A DNA stretch of 36,429 nucleotides from Lysobacterales bacterium (GTDB taxonomy: Bacteria; Pseudomonadota; Gammaproteobacteria; Xanthomonadales; Xanthomonadaceae). A model generated the notes under the pieces. That model was not told where the DNA came from and did no database searches. It was given only the letters and a program-made list of their open reading frames with translations. Shown here in pieces: positions 9,466-18,346 of this stretch. The stretch spans positions 1 through 36,429 of the forward strand of contig JAFLEB010000011.1 of the NCBI GenBank assembly GCA_017302075.1, read 5' to 3'. A program made the position numbers and the translations under genes. Position 1 is the first letter of the stretch. The number at the start of each line of letters is the position of its first letter.

Positions 9466-9957
9466 TCAGGTCGCCTTGTTCAGGGCACGGTCGTAAGTGG
9501 CCGGGATGGCACCCTCGAGGCTGCCGTCGGCCTTCTGCGGCATGTACTCGTACTTGATCTTGGTGAAGTTGAACGAGAACGAGTCGTGCGGGATCGAGCT
9601 GTTGCCGGCGTTGCCGCCGCTCTGGAAGGAGCTGACCATCACGTCTTCGAGCGTGATCTTGAGGTATTCCACCTGGCCGCCGTTGCCGCCGGCCTTGCGC
9701 GCAGTCAGCACGGCCTTCTTGATGTGCTGGCCGCTGGCCGCCGCCTTCATCAGCAGCGGACTGGACTTGTCAGTCTGCTTGGTGAAGTGCACATCCTGGA
9801 ACTCGGCCTTGCCGGTGCCGCCGCCGCCCCCGCGGCCCATGCTGCCGGAATTGGTGACGCCCCAGGAGAACGAATCGATCTCCAGCTTGTCCTTGTGCTT
9901 CTCGTCGGTGGATTCGCCCTTGATGCCGTCGATCTCGAGCAGGTAATCGGATGCCAC
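9466..9957 (-). CDS. hcp: T6SS inner tube protein Hcp (TssD)
   Basis: 163 aa. Hcp forms hexameric rings that stack into the expelled tube and can carry small effectors in the lumen. Family marks include SFSWGVTNSGSMGRGGGGG (29-47), DVHFTKQTDKSSP, LTARKAGG, the extended-loop region VEYLKITLEDVMVSS and the C-terminal YMPQKADG. The start codon is GTG, with an AGGAG site nine bases upstream. There is no C-terminal extension, so it is a plain structural Hcp. It lies 36 bp after tssC. Confidence 0.96.
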   Translation of the reverse strand: MASDYLLEIDGIKGESTDEKHKDKLEIDSFSWGVTNSGSMGRGGGGGTGKAEFQDVHFTKQTDKSSPLLMKAAASGQHIKKAVLTARKAGGNGGQVEYLKITLEDVMVSSFQSGGNAGNSSIPHDSFSFNFTKIKYEYMPQKADGSLEGAIPATYDRALNKAT

Positions 9958-9993
9958 GATGGTTTCTCCTCAGTGTGGAAAGTGATTCGGGTC

Positions 9994-11478
9994 TCAGCGG
10001 GCCGACTTGGGCAGTTCGGCGACCAGGCGCAGCGACACGCTCAGTTCGTCCAGCTGGTAATGCGGGCGCAGGAAGGCCACGGACTTGTACGCACCGGGCT
10101 TGCCCGGGACCTCGGCGACCTCGATCCGCGCCTCGCGCAGCGGGTATTGCGCCTTGGCCTCCTGCGAGGCGTTGTCGTCCAGCAGCACGTACTGCGAGAT
10201 CCAGTTGTTGAGGAACAGCTCGACGCTGGACTTGGACGCGAAGCTGCCGATCTTGTCGCGCATCATCGACTTCAGGTAGTGCGCGATTCGGCTGACCGCG
10301 AAGATGTACTGCAGCTGCGAGGACAGGCGTGCGTTCGCATTGGCGGCGTCGGTGTTGTATTCCTTCGCCTTCTGCGCGGATTGGGTGGAGAAGAACGCCG
10401 CGTAGTCGGTGCCCTTGCAGTGCACCAGCGGGATCATGCCGAGGTCGGCGAGCTCCTTCTCGCGGCGATCGGTGATCGCGATCTCGGTGGGGCATTTCAG
10501 CGCGACTTCGCCGTCGTCGGTAGCGAAGGTATGGGTCGGCAGGCCCTCGACCAGGCCGCCGCCCTCGACGCCGCGGATCGCCGCGCACCAGCCGTACTTG
10601 GCGAAGGCATCGGTGACCTTGGTGCCCAGCGCATACGCGGCATTCATCCACAGGTACTTGTTGTGGTCGCTGCCGTCGGTGCGCTCGACGAAGTTGAACG
10701 CCTCGACGGGGGCGGTGTCCGGGCCGTACGGCAGGCGGCCCAGCACGTGCGGCATCGCCAGGCCGACATAGCGCGAGTCTTCCGACGCGCGGAAGCTCTT
10801 CCACTTCGCGTATTCGACGGTGTCGAAGATCTTGGCCAGGTCGCGCGGGCCGGACAGTTCGGTGAAGTCGTCGAAGCCCAGCAGCTCGGGCGAGGCGGCG
10901 CTGAGGAACGGGGCATGCGCGGCAGCGCACACGTGCGAGATTTCCTCGAGCAGGTACATGTCCTCGGGATGCCGGCCGAACTCGAAGTCGCCGATCAGGG
11001 TGGCGAAGGGCGCGCCGCCGAAGGTGCCGTACTCCTCTTCGTAGAGCTTCTTGAACAAGGTGCTCTGGTCGAAGTCGGAGGCGTTCTTGAAATCCTTGAC
11101 CAGTTCCTTCTTCGAGGTGTTGAAGACCTTGATCTTGAGCGAGGTGCTGGTCTCGGAGTTGTCGACCATGTACTTCAGGCCACGCCAGCTGCCTTCCAGC
11201 TGCTGGAACTCGGGCGCATGCATCACCGCCGAGAGCTGCTCGGAGAGCACGCGGTCGATTTCGGCGATGCGCGCGTCGAGCGCGGCGATCGCATCCTGCG
11301 ACACGGTCATCGCGCCGTCGCTGACCTGGGCGACCAGCTCGGCGATCAGGTCGCGGGCCCGGGTGCGTTCGCTGTCGGAGCGGGCGATCTTGCTCTGGGT
11401 GAGGATCTGGTCGAGCAGTCCGCCTTCGGCGGCTTCGGCAGCGGCGGCGCCTGCCGCCTGGGTTTCGGTATTGGCCAT
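9994..11478 (-). CDS. tssC: T6SS contractile sheath large subunit TssC (VipB)
   Basis: 494 aa, the usual length. With TssB it builds the contractile sheath around the Hcp tube. Visible hallmarks are the N-terminal helices LLDQILTQSKIARSDSER that pack with TssB, the block LEGSWRGLKYMVDNSE, the central NEFVERTDGSDHNKYLWMNA-type region (written NFVERTDGSDHNKYLWMN here), and a C-terminal YPLREARIEVAEVPGKPG. It is the second gene of the tssB unit, 53 bp after tssB. No truncation or fusion. Confidence 0.96.
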   Translation of the reverse strand: MANTETQAAGAAAAEAAEGGLLDQILTQSKIARSDSERTRARDLIAELVAQVSDGAMTVSQDAIAALDARIAEIDRVLSEQLSAVMHAPEFQQLEGSWRGLKYMVDNSETSTSLKIKVFNTSKKELVKDFKNASDFDQSTLFKKLYEEEYGTFGGAPFATLIGDFEFGRHPEDMYLLEEISHVCAAAHAPFLSAASPELLGFDDFTELSGPRDLAKIFDTVEYAKWKSFRASEDSRYVGLAMPHVLGRLPYGPDTAPVEAFNFVERTDGSDHNKYLWMNAAYALGTKVTDAFAKYGWCAAIRGVEGGGLVEGLPTHTFATDDGEVALKCPTEIAITDRREKELADLGMIPLVHCKGTDYAAFFSTQSAQKAKEYNTDAANANARLSSQLQYIFAVSRIAHYLKSMMRDKIGSFASKSSVELFLNNWISQYVLLDDNASQEAKAQYPLREARIEVAEVPGKPGAYKSVAFLRPHYQLDELSVSLRLVAELPKSAR

Positions 11479-11531
11479 GGTGTGTGCTCGCTATGGGGCT
11501 GGTCGTCGGGTCCGCGGCGGATGCGGGGTGC

Positions 11532-12044
11532 TCATTCGTCGGATTTCGGGCCGACTTCCTTGCTGAGCTGGGCGATCTTGTCGGTGTTCTGCAGGACTTC
11601 GTTCAACAGGTCCTCGAACTTGTCGTTGCCGGCGGCCTTGTTGCGCAGGTCGGCCAGCTTCTGGCGCGCTTCCAGGAGCTTGCGCAGCGGTTCGATCTGG
11701 TTGGCCACGCGCTCGGGGGAGAAGTCCTCCAGGCTGCGGAAGTTCAGCTCGACGCCGATCTTCGAGCCGTCCTCGGCCAACTTGTTGTCGACTTGCATCT
11801 GCACACGCGGCTTCATGCCCTTGAGCACGTCGTCGAAGTTGTCCTTGTCGACGTTGACGAACTTGCGGTCCTTCATCTTGGCAAGCGGCTCGGCGGGTTG
11901 GCCGCTGAAGTTGCCGACCACGCCGGCGACGAACGGCAGTTCCTTCTTCTCGATCGCATCGCCGACCTCGACGTCGTAGGTCAGTTGCACGCGCGGGGCG
12001 CGCACGCGGTCGAGCTTGTGCTGGGTGCTTTCCTTCTTGGCCAT
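11532..12044 (-). CDS. tssB: T6SS contractile sheath small subunit TssB (VipA)
   Basis: 170 aa. It interlocks with TssC to form the sheath; ClpV acts on the assembled pair after contraction. The TssB signature PFVAGVVGNFSGQP (37-50), the block DRKFVNVDKDNFDDVLKGM (59-77) and the long C-terminal helices (about 120-165) are present. It opens the tssB-tssC-hcp-tssE unit, with GGGGAA before the ATG. A 172-bp leader separates it from tssA and carries a promoter-like element, so the unit may be transcribed separately from tssK-tssA. Confidence 0.95.
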   Translation of the reverse strand: MAKKESTQHKLDRVRAPRVQLTYDVEVGDAIEKKELPFVAGVVGNFSGQPAEPLAKMKDRKFVNVDKDNFDDVLKGMKPRVQMQVDNKLAEDGSKIGVELNFRSLEDFSPERVANQIEPLRKLLEARQKLADLRNKAAGNDKFEDLLNEVLQNTDKIAQLSKEVGPKSDE

Positions 12045-12117
12045 GAGGTTCCCCGTCTTGCGTGTGGTCGGGCGATGCCCGGTGGAAGGCCGGAGCGCAG
12101 TCCGGCGGATGGAAACG

Positions 12118-12177
12118 AGTCTAGGAACGGGGCCCGCGGCGCAACATCCGACGGACGGCCAGACTTGGGCATATGCC
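12118..12177 (-). promoter_or_regulatory. Putative promoter and operator of tssB
   Basis: Read on the minus strand: a 10-bp perfect palindrome GGCATATGCC (12168-12177), then CGGATGTTGCGCCGCGG, then TAGACT (12118-12123) as a -10 candidate. TGTTGC or TTGCGC lies 15-17 bp before it. The palindrome centre falls about 60 bp before the expected transcription start, a usual activator position. Similar pieces precede traB/gumN, tssF and vgrG. Confidence 0.4.
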
Positions 12178-12216
12178 GTTCGACGTGGGCTGGCGCGCGC
12201 GCATCGCGGGCCCGGC

Positions 12217-13296
12217 TCAGTAGCTGGGCGTCAGGCCGACGCGTTCGCGGATCGAGGACAGGGTCCCCTGGTCGCGCACGACTTCCGCGAGCCAGTCCTC
12301 CAGCGGCATGTTGGCCCACGTCACCGCCCGCTCGAGCAGGTAAGCCACGGGGCTGTGCGGTTCGGTGCGGCGGAAGAAGGCCGCGATCTGCGCCAGCGAC
12401 GCCAGGGCGGCCTCCTTGGAAGCAAGCGACCCCGCGGACAAGTCGGGTGCGGCGCCCATGCCCGCGGCATGGCCCACGCTGCCGCCCACCTGGCCGACCT
12501 CGGCACCTGCCGCCTGCTCCACCGCAACGCCACCCATGCCCTTGGCCGCGCCGACCCGGGCGTAGACCTGCTGGATCTTCTTCAGTGCATCGTCGATGCC
12601 AGCGAGGTTGGGCGCGTCCCGCCCCATCCGCGCATCGGTGGTGGCGCCGAAGCGCGCGAACGCCTCGCGCGCCGCCTGGACCATGTCGATCCGTTCGCGG
12701 ACCACCCCGTCCGGCGTCGCCAGCATGCGCGCATCGAAGGCCTCGCCATTGATGCGTCCTTCGTCGAGCGCGGCCTGGTAGGCCTCGGCGTTCTGCCGGC
12801 CGAGGTTGTCGACGTCGCGCGAGTCGATCCACCCGGCCAGGGTGAGCGGCGCCTGCGGGTCGTCGTTGAGCATCATCTGCTGCAGCGCGCGCGCGCCCCA
12901 GGTTGCGAACCAGGCGAGCTTGCCGGCGCGCTCCTCCAGGTCGCCGTCGTCGGCGCGCGGATACAGGCCGTCCCAGTATTGCTCCAGCAGTCCGTGCAGC
13001 AGGTCGAAACCGTCTCGAGCCCCTTCCAGGCCGTGCCGGAAGATCGCCGCCTCGCCCAGCCAGACCGCGGCCTGCAGGTCCTTGCTGGTGCGCAGCAGCA
13101 CGTCCTCGGCAAGGCTCTGCGCCTCGCGCCAGTCGGCGACCTTGGGCTCGGTCTGCCAGTCGCCTTGCGGCAGGTTGGGATCGTCCGCGCGCCGCGCTTC
13201 GCGGATGCGGTCGAACTGGTCGGAGAAGCTGGCATCGCTGCCGGCCGGATCGCCACCCGGGATGGGGGCTAGAAGTTCATTGACGTCGATGGCCAT
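12217..13296 (-). CDS. tssA: T6SS baseplate/tail assembly protein TssA
   Basis: 359 aa. TssA proteins guide baseplate docking and tube/sheath polymerisation. The N-terminal ImpA_N domain begins MAIDVNELLAPIPGGDPAG and runs to about residue 120, with the family's ADWREAQSLAEDVLLRTSKD block. A variable Ala/Gly-rich middle (about 230-285) leads to a conserved C-terminal region (about 290-359) with PHSPVAYLLERAVTWANM. This short-tailed layout fits the TssA1-like class rather than the long VasJ-like ones. Its ATG follows the tssM stop by 19 bp, with AGGAG upstream, so it ends the traB/gumN-tssK-tssL-tssM-tssA unit. Confidence 0.9.
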   Translation of the reverse strand: MAIDVNELLAPIPGGDPAGSDASFSDQFDRIREARRADDPNLPQGDWQTEPKVADWREAQSLAEDVLLRTSKDLQAAVWLGEAAIFRHGLEGARDGFDLLHGLLEQYWDGLYPRADDGDLEERAGKLAWFATWGARALQQMMLNDDPQAPLTLAGWIDSRDVDNLGRQNAEAYQAALDEGRINGEAFDARMLATPDGVVRERIDMVQAAREAFARFGATTDARMGRDAPNLAGIDDALKKIQQVYARVGAAKGMGGVAVEQAAGAEVGQVGGSVGHAAGMGAAPDLSAGSLASKEAALASLAQIAAFFRRTEPHSPVAYLLERAVTWANMPLEDWLAEVVRDQGTLSSIRERVGLTPSY

Positions 13297-13315
13297 GGCG
13301 AGGCTCCTGGGTCGG

Positions 13316-16300
13316 TCACTCGAGGATCACGTTGGGGACCTCGGCACGCGCGCTGCTGGCGCCGAGGAATTGCCGCATCTGGTCGGACAGCTGGACCTGC
13401 AGGTGGACACGTGCGCCGCGGAAGCCGGCTTCGGCCAGGCGCTGGCGCAATTCGGTCCACTGCGCGGGGCTGTAGCTGGCGCGGAAGTCCTCCAGCGAGA
13501 ACGCGTGCGTGCCCGATGCGAAATCCTCGATCAGGCGCGCGAACCCGTCGGGGCCGTCGTAGATCGCGGTCAGGCTGATCGGCGCCGCGGCCGGGGTCGC
13601 TGGCTGCATCTCGCTGGTCGCGGGATCGAATTCCTGCACGGCTTCCTCGCCTCCAGCAGGCGGCGGCGCGATCGCGATGCGGATGCGCGCCTGGGTGCAA
13701 CTGTTCGCCGACCAGAACACCTGCGCGGTCGCGTCGGCCAGCGATTCGCCGGCGGAGCTGGCGCGGAACACGCGTTCGCGGCAATCGACCTCCAGCACCG
13801 TGCCGCCCTCGGCCTCGTCCAGCGCCCCGAGTTCGCTGGGCCGGGTCAGGGTGAAGCTGCCGGCCAGGAAGGGCGGGCCGTCCGAGAGCACCGGCAGGAA
13901 CTTGCGCTCCGAGGCGACCATGCCCTGGTAGGCGGCGGTCAGCGGCATCGACACTCCGTCGAGCTTCACCGGCAACCGCTCCTTCTCGGTGATGAAGGGT
14001 TTGAGCCAATCGTTGGCGAAGGCGCCGAGCTTGCCCTGCGGCCCGTACAACGCCTCCACCTGCTGCTCCGGTGGCAGCGCGGCGAGCGGCTTCACCACGC
14101 TTTCGCGCCAGCGGGCCTGCACGAACTCGCCGGCGCGGTGCACGGTGAGGAACAGCAGCAGGCGCGACGGCCCCTGCACGATCGACCATGCGGCGAGGTC
14201 GTCCCCCTTGAACGCGGTGGCGAACCGCTCGCCGGGCTTGTCCACCGACGCGATCAGCGCGGTGTACTCGCTGGCCGGCGGCTGGTCGGCCTTGCCCTTG
14301 CTGGCGAACAGGTCGGACGCAAGCTGGTAGGCGTCCTCGCCGGAGCCCTCGGCCTGCAGGCGCAGGTAGGCGCGGGCATAGTCGGCCTGCTGCGCCGACA
14401 GCACCCGGGCCTGGGTGTCGTGCATCGCCAGCAGCCAGGACGGCGGGGTGACCCGGTCGCCGCCGAAGCGTAACGAATCCGCCACGAAGCGGCCGAACGG
14501 ACGCCACGAGGAGAGCCACTTGGCCTTCATCTGCGCCCACGTCGCCGCCCAGCGCGAGGCGAGCGGCCAGTCGATCGGCAGCTCGTACAGGTCGCGCTGG
14601 GCATCACGAAAAAAACGTGCGTACGGATCCTCGGCACCGCCGGCGCGGGCCAGCAACTCGGGATAACGGCCGCGCCAGAGCGTCCGCCCCTCCTGGAACC
14701 GCGCCTGGAACCTCGCCCATTGCGCGAAGTAGTCGCGGAAGTAGCCGGTGCGCAATTCGTCGAACCGCGCCTGCCTGTCCGGCGCGCGCGCGCGGAGGGT
14801 CGCGAGCATCGGCTGCACGATGCCCTCCCAGGCACCACGCGTGTACGCACCGGAGATCGCGGCCTGCTCGCCGCCGTCGGTTCCCACCACCGATCCCGCT
14901 GGCAACCAGTAGCTGCCCAGGTCCATGCCCTGCCCTCGGGCGTCCGCCCACGCGCGCAGGTCGGCGGCACGCGGGCTGTAGTTGGCCAGCAAGCGCGTCA
15001 GCAGGCCTTCGAGCCGGGCATGTTCGGCATCAAGGACGTTTTTTTTTTGCCAGCGCAGGTAGCCCAGGTAGGTGGCGAACAAGGCCTCGGCGTTCTCGCG
15101 ATCGCGGCGGGTGTCGTGGTCGGGCGTGGCGAACGGCGCGAACAGGCGCGAGCGCGCATCGAAGCTCACGTTATTCGGCAGTTCCCGCGCACGGCAGTCG
15201 GCGGCGCCGTCGCGGCATTCGTCCAGCAGGCGCAGGCGCTGGGTGATCGCGAGGACATGTTCGATGCCGGCGCGGCGTTGCTCGATGTCGGTGGCCAGCA
15301 TCTGGTCCTCGGGCGCGAGGATCAGGTTGGCGAAATCGTCGGTCACGCGCTTCTGCAGCGCCGCGATGTCGGCATCGGCGCGGCGGATGCCGAAACTGAG
15401 CAGGGTGTCGCTGGCGGCCGCTTCCAGCGCCTCGATGGTGCGACCGCACCCGGCCACCCACTCGATCCGCCCGCTGCTGGTGCGGTCGGCGACCTCGGCG
15501 CAGGCGCTGCGGGTCTGCGCGAGCAACGCGCCATCATCGCGGCGCGCCGCCTTCAGGCCGTAGGCCAGGGACGCCGACAGGCCCAGCATGGCGAGCACGC
15601 CGAGGCCAGCCACGGCCATGCGACCCGCGTTGCCGCGCAGGCTGGCCCCGGCCAGCGGCTGGTCGGCCGGCAGGAAGCGGGTGAACAGGTCCGCGACGAA
15701 AGCGCCACCCGGATGCGCGGGTTCCGCCCCGCCCGCGAAGTACAGGCCGCGCCAGCGCGGGGTGCGCTGGAACGGGTTGTCCTCGAGCATCTGCGCGACG
15801 AACAGGGCCAGCCCCGGGCCGCACTGGCGCAGCGATTCGACGAACTCGAAGACCGCGCGGCGCTGGGTGGGCGTCGCCTGGGCGCGCAACGCGGTCATGC
15901 GCAGCGCATGCAGGCGTTCGGCGATCGGTTCGAACACCTCGGCCATGCGTCCGCCACTGGCCGCGCTGACCACTTCATCCGCGGCGAACCGGTGGCCCAG
16001 CGCTTGCGAGAAGGCCTCGGCGGGCAGCGTCGCGCGCACCTGCGCATGGCCGGGCAAGCGTTCCAGCCCGGTGACCACGAAGTACACCGGCATCCGCACC
16101 TGCAGGTGCTCCATCGCTTCGTCGACCAGCCGGCGCAGGCGGGTGGCGGTCTCGCGCAGGGCATCCGCAGGGCCCAGCAGGGCCTGCGCCGACACCGCGA
16201 CCACGATCCCGTTCAACGGCAGCTTCTCGCGCTCGTCGGCGAGCTTCATCAGCGCCTGGTACCAGAGCCCGCGATCGAGCCGGGCATTGGCGTCGCAGAC

Positions 16301-16912
16301 CACGCGCGGATGCATCTCGATGGCGATCATCGACTTGAAGAACCACCAGCGCCAGACATCGTCGGCGGCCAAAGCCGCCTTGTCCGCGGCCGGGAACGGC
16401 GAGACCTCGGCGCCGGCGCGGAGCAACCCGTCGACGTTGGCGGCCGCATCACCCACGAACAACATCCACGGGATCCGGTACAGCGGCGTGCGGCCCTTGT
16501 CGATGTCGGGCGAGCGCGCGATCGTGCGCTTGGCCTCGGCGATGGCGGCGGCCATCCGCGCGACCGGCTCGCGTTCGTCCTCGGCATTGCCCGGGCCGAG
16601 GTCCCCGATCCGCTTGCGCGTGCGCCCCTTCAGCGAGGCCTTGCGTTGCCCGGCCATGAACCACCACAGCACCACCAGCGCCACCACGCACAGGCCCAGC
16701 ACCTGCCAGAAGCGCATCGGCAGCAGCGGCAGCAGCGCCAGGGCGAGGAACGCGAGCCCGGCCACGACGACCAGCAACACCAGGGTGACCACGATGCGCC
16801 GCAACCAGGGCTTCTTCGCGGTGTCCGCGCCCTGCGCGTACAGCGAACCGATCCGCGAGAAGATCGAACCGATGCTCGAGAACAGGCGTTCGACGAAATC
16901 CAGCGGGTTCAT
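13316..16912 (-). CDS. tssM: T6SS membrane complex protein TssM (IcmF-like), degenerate NTPase
   Basis: 1198 aa inner-membrane protein that spans the periplasm as part of the trans-envelope channel. Two membrane segments (about 40-60 and 67-87) form an N-terminal hairpin, followed by a cytoplasmic domain and a third segment (about 430-452), then a large periplasmic region of about 740 residues. The cytoplasmic domain keeps the IcmF layout, but the P-loop position reads GDAAANVD (154-161), lacking the Gly-Lys-Thr/Ser. The Walker B region reads MIAIEMHPR and the TKxD position reads TGLE, so nucleotide binding is unlikely. The start ATG overlaps the tssL stop (ATGA, 16909-16912). A run of ten A (coding strand) falls at codons 622-624 and a T7 run lies further downstream. 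Confidence 0.94.
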   Translation of the reverse strand: MNPLDFVERLFSSIGSIFSRIGSLYAQGADTAKKPWLRRIVVTLVLLVVVAGLAFLALALLPLLPMRFWQVLGLCVVALVVLWWFMAGQRKASLKGRTRKRIGDLGPGNAEDEREPVARMAAAIAEAKRTIARSPDIDKGRTPLYRIPWMLFVGDAAANVDGLLRAGAEVSPFPAADKAALAADDVWRWWFFKSMIAIEMHPRVVCDANARLDRGLWYQALMKLADEREKLPLNGIVVAVSAQALLGPADALRETATRLRRLVDEAMEHLQVRMPVYFVVTGLERLPGHAQVRATLPAEAFSQALGHRFAADEVVSAASGGRMAEVFEPIAERLHALRMTALRAQATPTQRRAVFEFVESLRQCGPGLALFVAQMLEDNPFQRTPRWRGLYFAGGAEPAHPGGAFVADLFTRFLPADQPLAGASLRGNAGRMAVAGLGVLAMLGLSASLAYGLKAARRDDGALLAQTRSACAEVADRTSSGRIEWVAGCGRTIEALEAAASDTLLSFGIRRADADIAALQKRVTDDFANLILAPEDQMLATDIEQRRAGIEHVLAITQRLRLLDECRDGAADCRARELPNNVSFDARSRLFAPFATPDHDTRRDRENAEALFATYLGYLRWQKKNVLDAEHARLEGLLTRLLANYSPRAADLRAWADARGQGMDLGSYWLPAGSVVGTDGGEQAAISGAYTRGAWEGIVQPMLATLRARAPDRQARFDELRTGYFRDYFAQWARFQARFQEGRTLWRGRYPELLARAGGAEDPYARFFRDAQRDLYELPIDWPLASRWAATWAQMKAKWLSSWRPFGRFVADSLRFGGDRVTPPSWLLAMHDTQARVLSAQQADYARAYLRLQAEGSGEDAYQLASDLFASKGKADQPPASEYTALIASVDKPGERFATAFKGDDLAAWSIVQGPSRLLLFLTVHRAGEFVQARWRESVVKPLAALPPEQQVEALYGPQGKLGAFANDWLKPFITEKERLPVKLDGVSMPLTAAYQGMVASERKFLPVLSDGPPFLAGSFTLTRPSELGALDEAEGGTVLEVDCRERVFRASSAGESLADATAQVFWSANSCTQARIRIAIAPPPAGGEEAVQEFDPATSEMQPATPAAAPISLTAIYDGPDGFARLIEDFASGTHAFSLEDFRASYSPAQWTELRQRLAEAGFRGARVHLQVQLSDQMRQFLGASSARAEVPNVILE
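15039..15048 (-). repeat. A10 homopolymer inside tssM
   Basis: Ten consecutive A on the coding strand (T10 on the plus strand) encode Gln-Lys-Lys-Asn at about residues 621-624. In a gene this rich in G+C such a run is unexpected. Gain or loss of one base would truncate TssM in its periplasmic domain. A second run, seven T on the coding strand, is at 14609-14615 (Phe-Phe). Confidence 0.85.
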
Positions 16913-18342
16913 GGTGCGGGCTCCATGTCGGGCTCGGCGGTGGCGGCGTTTGCAGCCGGCGCGGGCGCCTGGCAGGCGGCGAGCGCGGCGGGCTTCTTCG
17001 CCGGGTCGGACTCGGGCTCGGTCTGCATGAACAAGTAGGAGGCGACCACCTTGGCGTTGCCGCGTTGTGCGTCCAGGGTGCGCTTGAGCAGCGGCAGGTA
17101 GTCCTGCGCGGCCTGGATCTCCTCCGGCGCCTCCTGGAACAGCGGGGTCGGCGAGGCGATCACGGTGATCAGCTCCTGCCCGAACGGCGGGCATACGGTC
17201 CAGGTGCGCGCCGGCGTCGCCCCGACTTCGAACTCCTCGGCCGCGCGCAGGACGCGCCCGCTGTCGGGTTCGCCGGTGTTCGGGTAGATGTGGGCGACAT
17301 CACCGTTGACCGTGAAGTAGTCGACGTACAGGTAGCCTTCGTAGCCGGCCTGGCGCAGCTTGACGATGACGTTCTCACCCTCGATGAAGCGGTCGGAATG
17401 GCCGGTGCTGGGGGTGATCGCCAGGCCGAAGCCGGCATCCGCATTGCGCGCCTTGTACGGCGCCAGCACCTTCACCACCTCGCAGTGCGGCCAGATCCGC
17501 AGCTGCACGTCGGCCTTGGCCTGCTTCACGCCTTCCACCGCTTCGATCCGCTGCTTCACCGCGGCGAGGTCGTCGGCGCGCGAGACGTAGCCGGAGACCG
17601 ACACGCTGCCGGCATCCTCGTCGACCGCGTCGATCTTGAGGTCGGCGCAGGGGAAGGCGGCCAGCGCTTCCTCCACCGGCACCTGGATGTTGGGCTTGGG
17701 CGCGGCGAGCAGCAGATAGGCCAGGTACAGCAACGGGATCAGCACCGCCACCAGCGCGCCGATGCGCAGCAGCAGCCGGTCCCACTGGCGCGGCAGGCGC
17801 GGGCCGGAAGGATCGGCGACCGCGTAGGGCTGCGGCGTGATCTTCTCCTCGCGCAGGGTGTGGATCGGCGCGGGCGCGACCGGCAGCTGGCGGCCGTGCA
17901 GTTCCTTGAGCTTGCCCAGCTCGCCGGTGTCGCCGGTCTCGTAGTAGTACTGGCCGACGAAGCCGCTGAGCAGCGCGTGGTAGTAGACCTCGCGGACTTC
18001 GTCCTGGTCCTGCTTCAACGCCGACAGGTGGGTGAAGAACTCGTTGCCGGCGTTGTTGGTGTTGAACATCACCACCTGCAGCGGCGGCGTGCCCGCGACC
18101 AGCCAGGACGGATTGCGCGCCATGATCTCGTCGATCCAGGCGACCACGGCGAACGCCGCGCCATCGACCTGCTCGGCGCGCTTGCCATCGGCCTGCGCCG
18201 CGGCCTTGGCGCGGTCGATCAGTTCCCGCGCGCGTGCCACCACGGCGGCGGCGGGATCGCCCGCCTGCCCCGCCGCGACCTTCTCGTCCAGCGCGAGGCC
18301 GAACGAGAACACCGGGAGGAAATGCTGCAGAAGACGGGCCAT
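16909..18342 (-). CDS. tssL: T6SS membrane protein TssL (DotU-like) with DUF4384-like periplasmic tail
   Basis: 477 aa. The cytoplasmic DotU domain (about 1-165) shows the family pattern, including AWIDEIMARNPSW (68-80) and NAGNEFFTHL. One membrane segment follows (about 193-213). Instead of the common OmpA-like tail, the periplasmic part has a BON-like segment (about 232-290, SVSVSGYVSRADDLAAVKQR) and then a region resembling DUF4384 (about 315-405, ENVIVKLRQAGYEGYLYVDY). TssL pairs with TssM in the inner-membrane platform. It starts four bases after tssK and its stop overlaps tssM. The naming of the tail domains is from pattern recognition and needs profile confirmation. Confidence 0.9.
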   Translation of the reverse strand: MARLLQHFLPVFSFGLALDEKVAAGQAGDPAAAVVARARELIDRAKAAAQADGKRAEQVDGAAFAVVAWIDEIMARNPSWLVAGTPPLQVVMFNTNNAGNEFFTHLSALKQDQDEVREVYYHALLSGFVGQYYYETGDTGELGKLKELHGRQLPVAPAPIHTLREEKITPQPYAVADPSGPRLPRQWDRLLLRIGALVAVLIPLLYLAYLLLAAPKPNIQVPVEEALAAFPCADLKIDAVDEDAGSVSVSGYVSRADDLAAVKQRIEAVEGVKQAKADVQLRIWPHCEVVKVLAPYKARNADAGFGLAITPSTGHSDRFIEGENVIVKLRQAGYEGYLYVDYFTVNGDVAHIYPNTGEPDSGRVLRAAEEFEVGATPARTWTVCPPFGQELITVIASPTPLFQEAPEEIQAAQDYLPLLKRTLDAQRGNAKVVASYLFMQTEPESDPAKKPAALAACQAPAPAANAATAEPDMEPAP

Positions 18343-18346
18343 GCGC

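Noticed and set aside
9115..11979. 954-codon plus-strand open frame opposite tssE-hcp-tssC-tssB
   Set aside because: It crosses four well-supported T6SS genes on the other strand and shows no domain.
16909..17740. OmpA domain at the end of TssL
   Set aside because: No GHTD...NxxLSxxRA pattern is present; the region looks BON/DUF4384-like.
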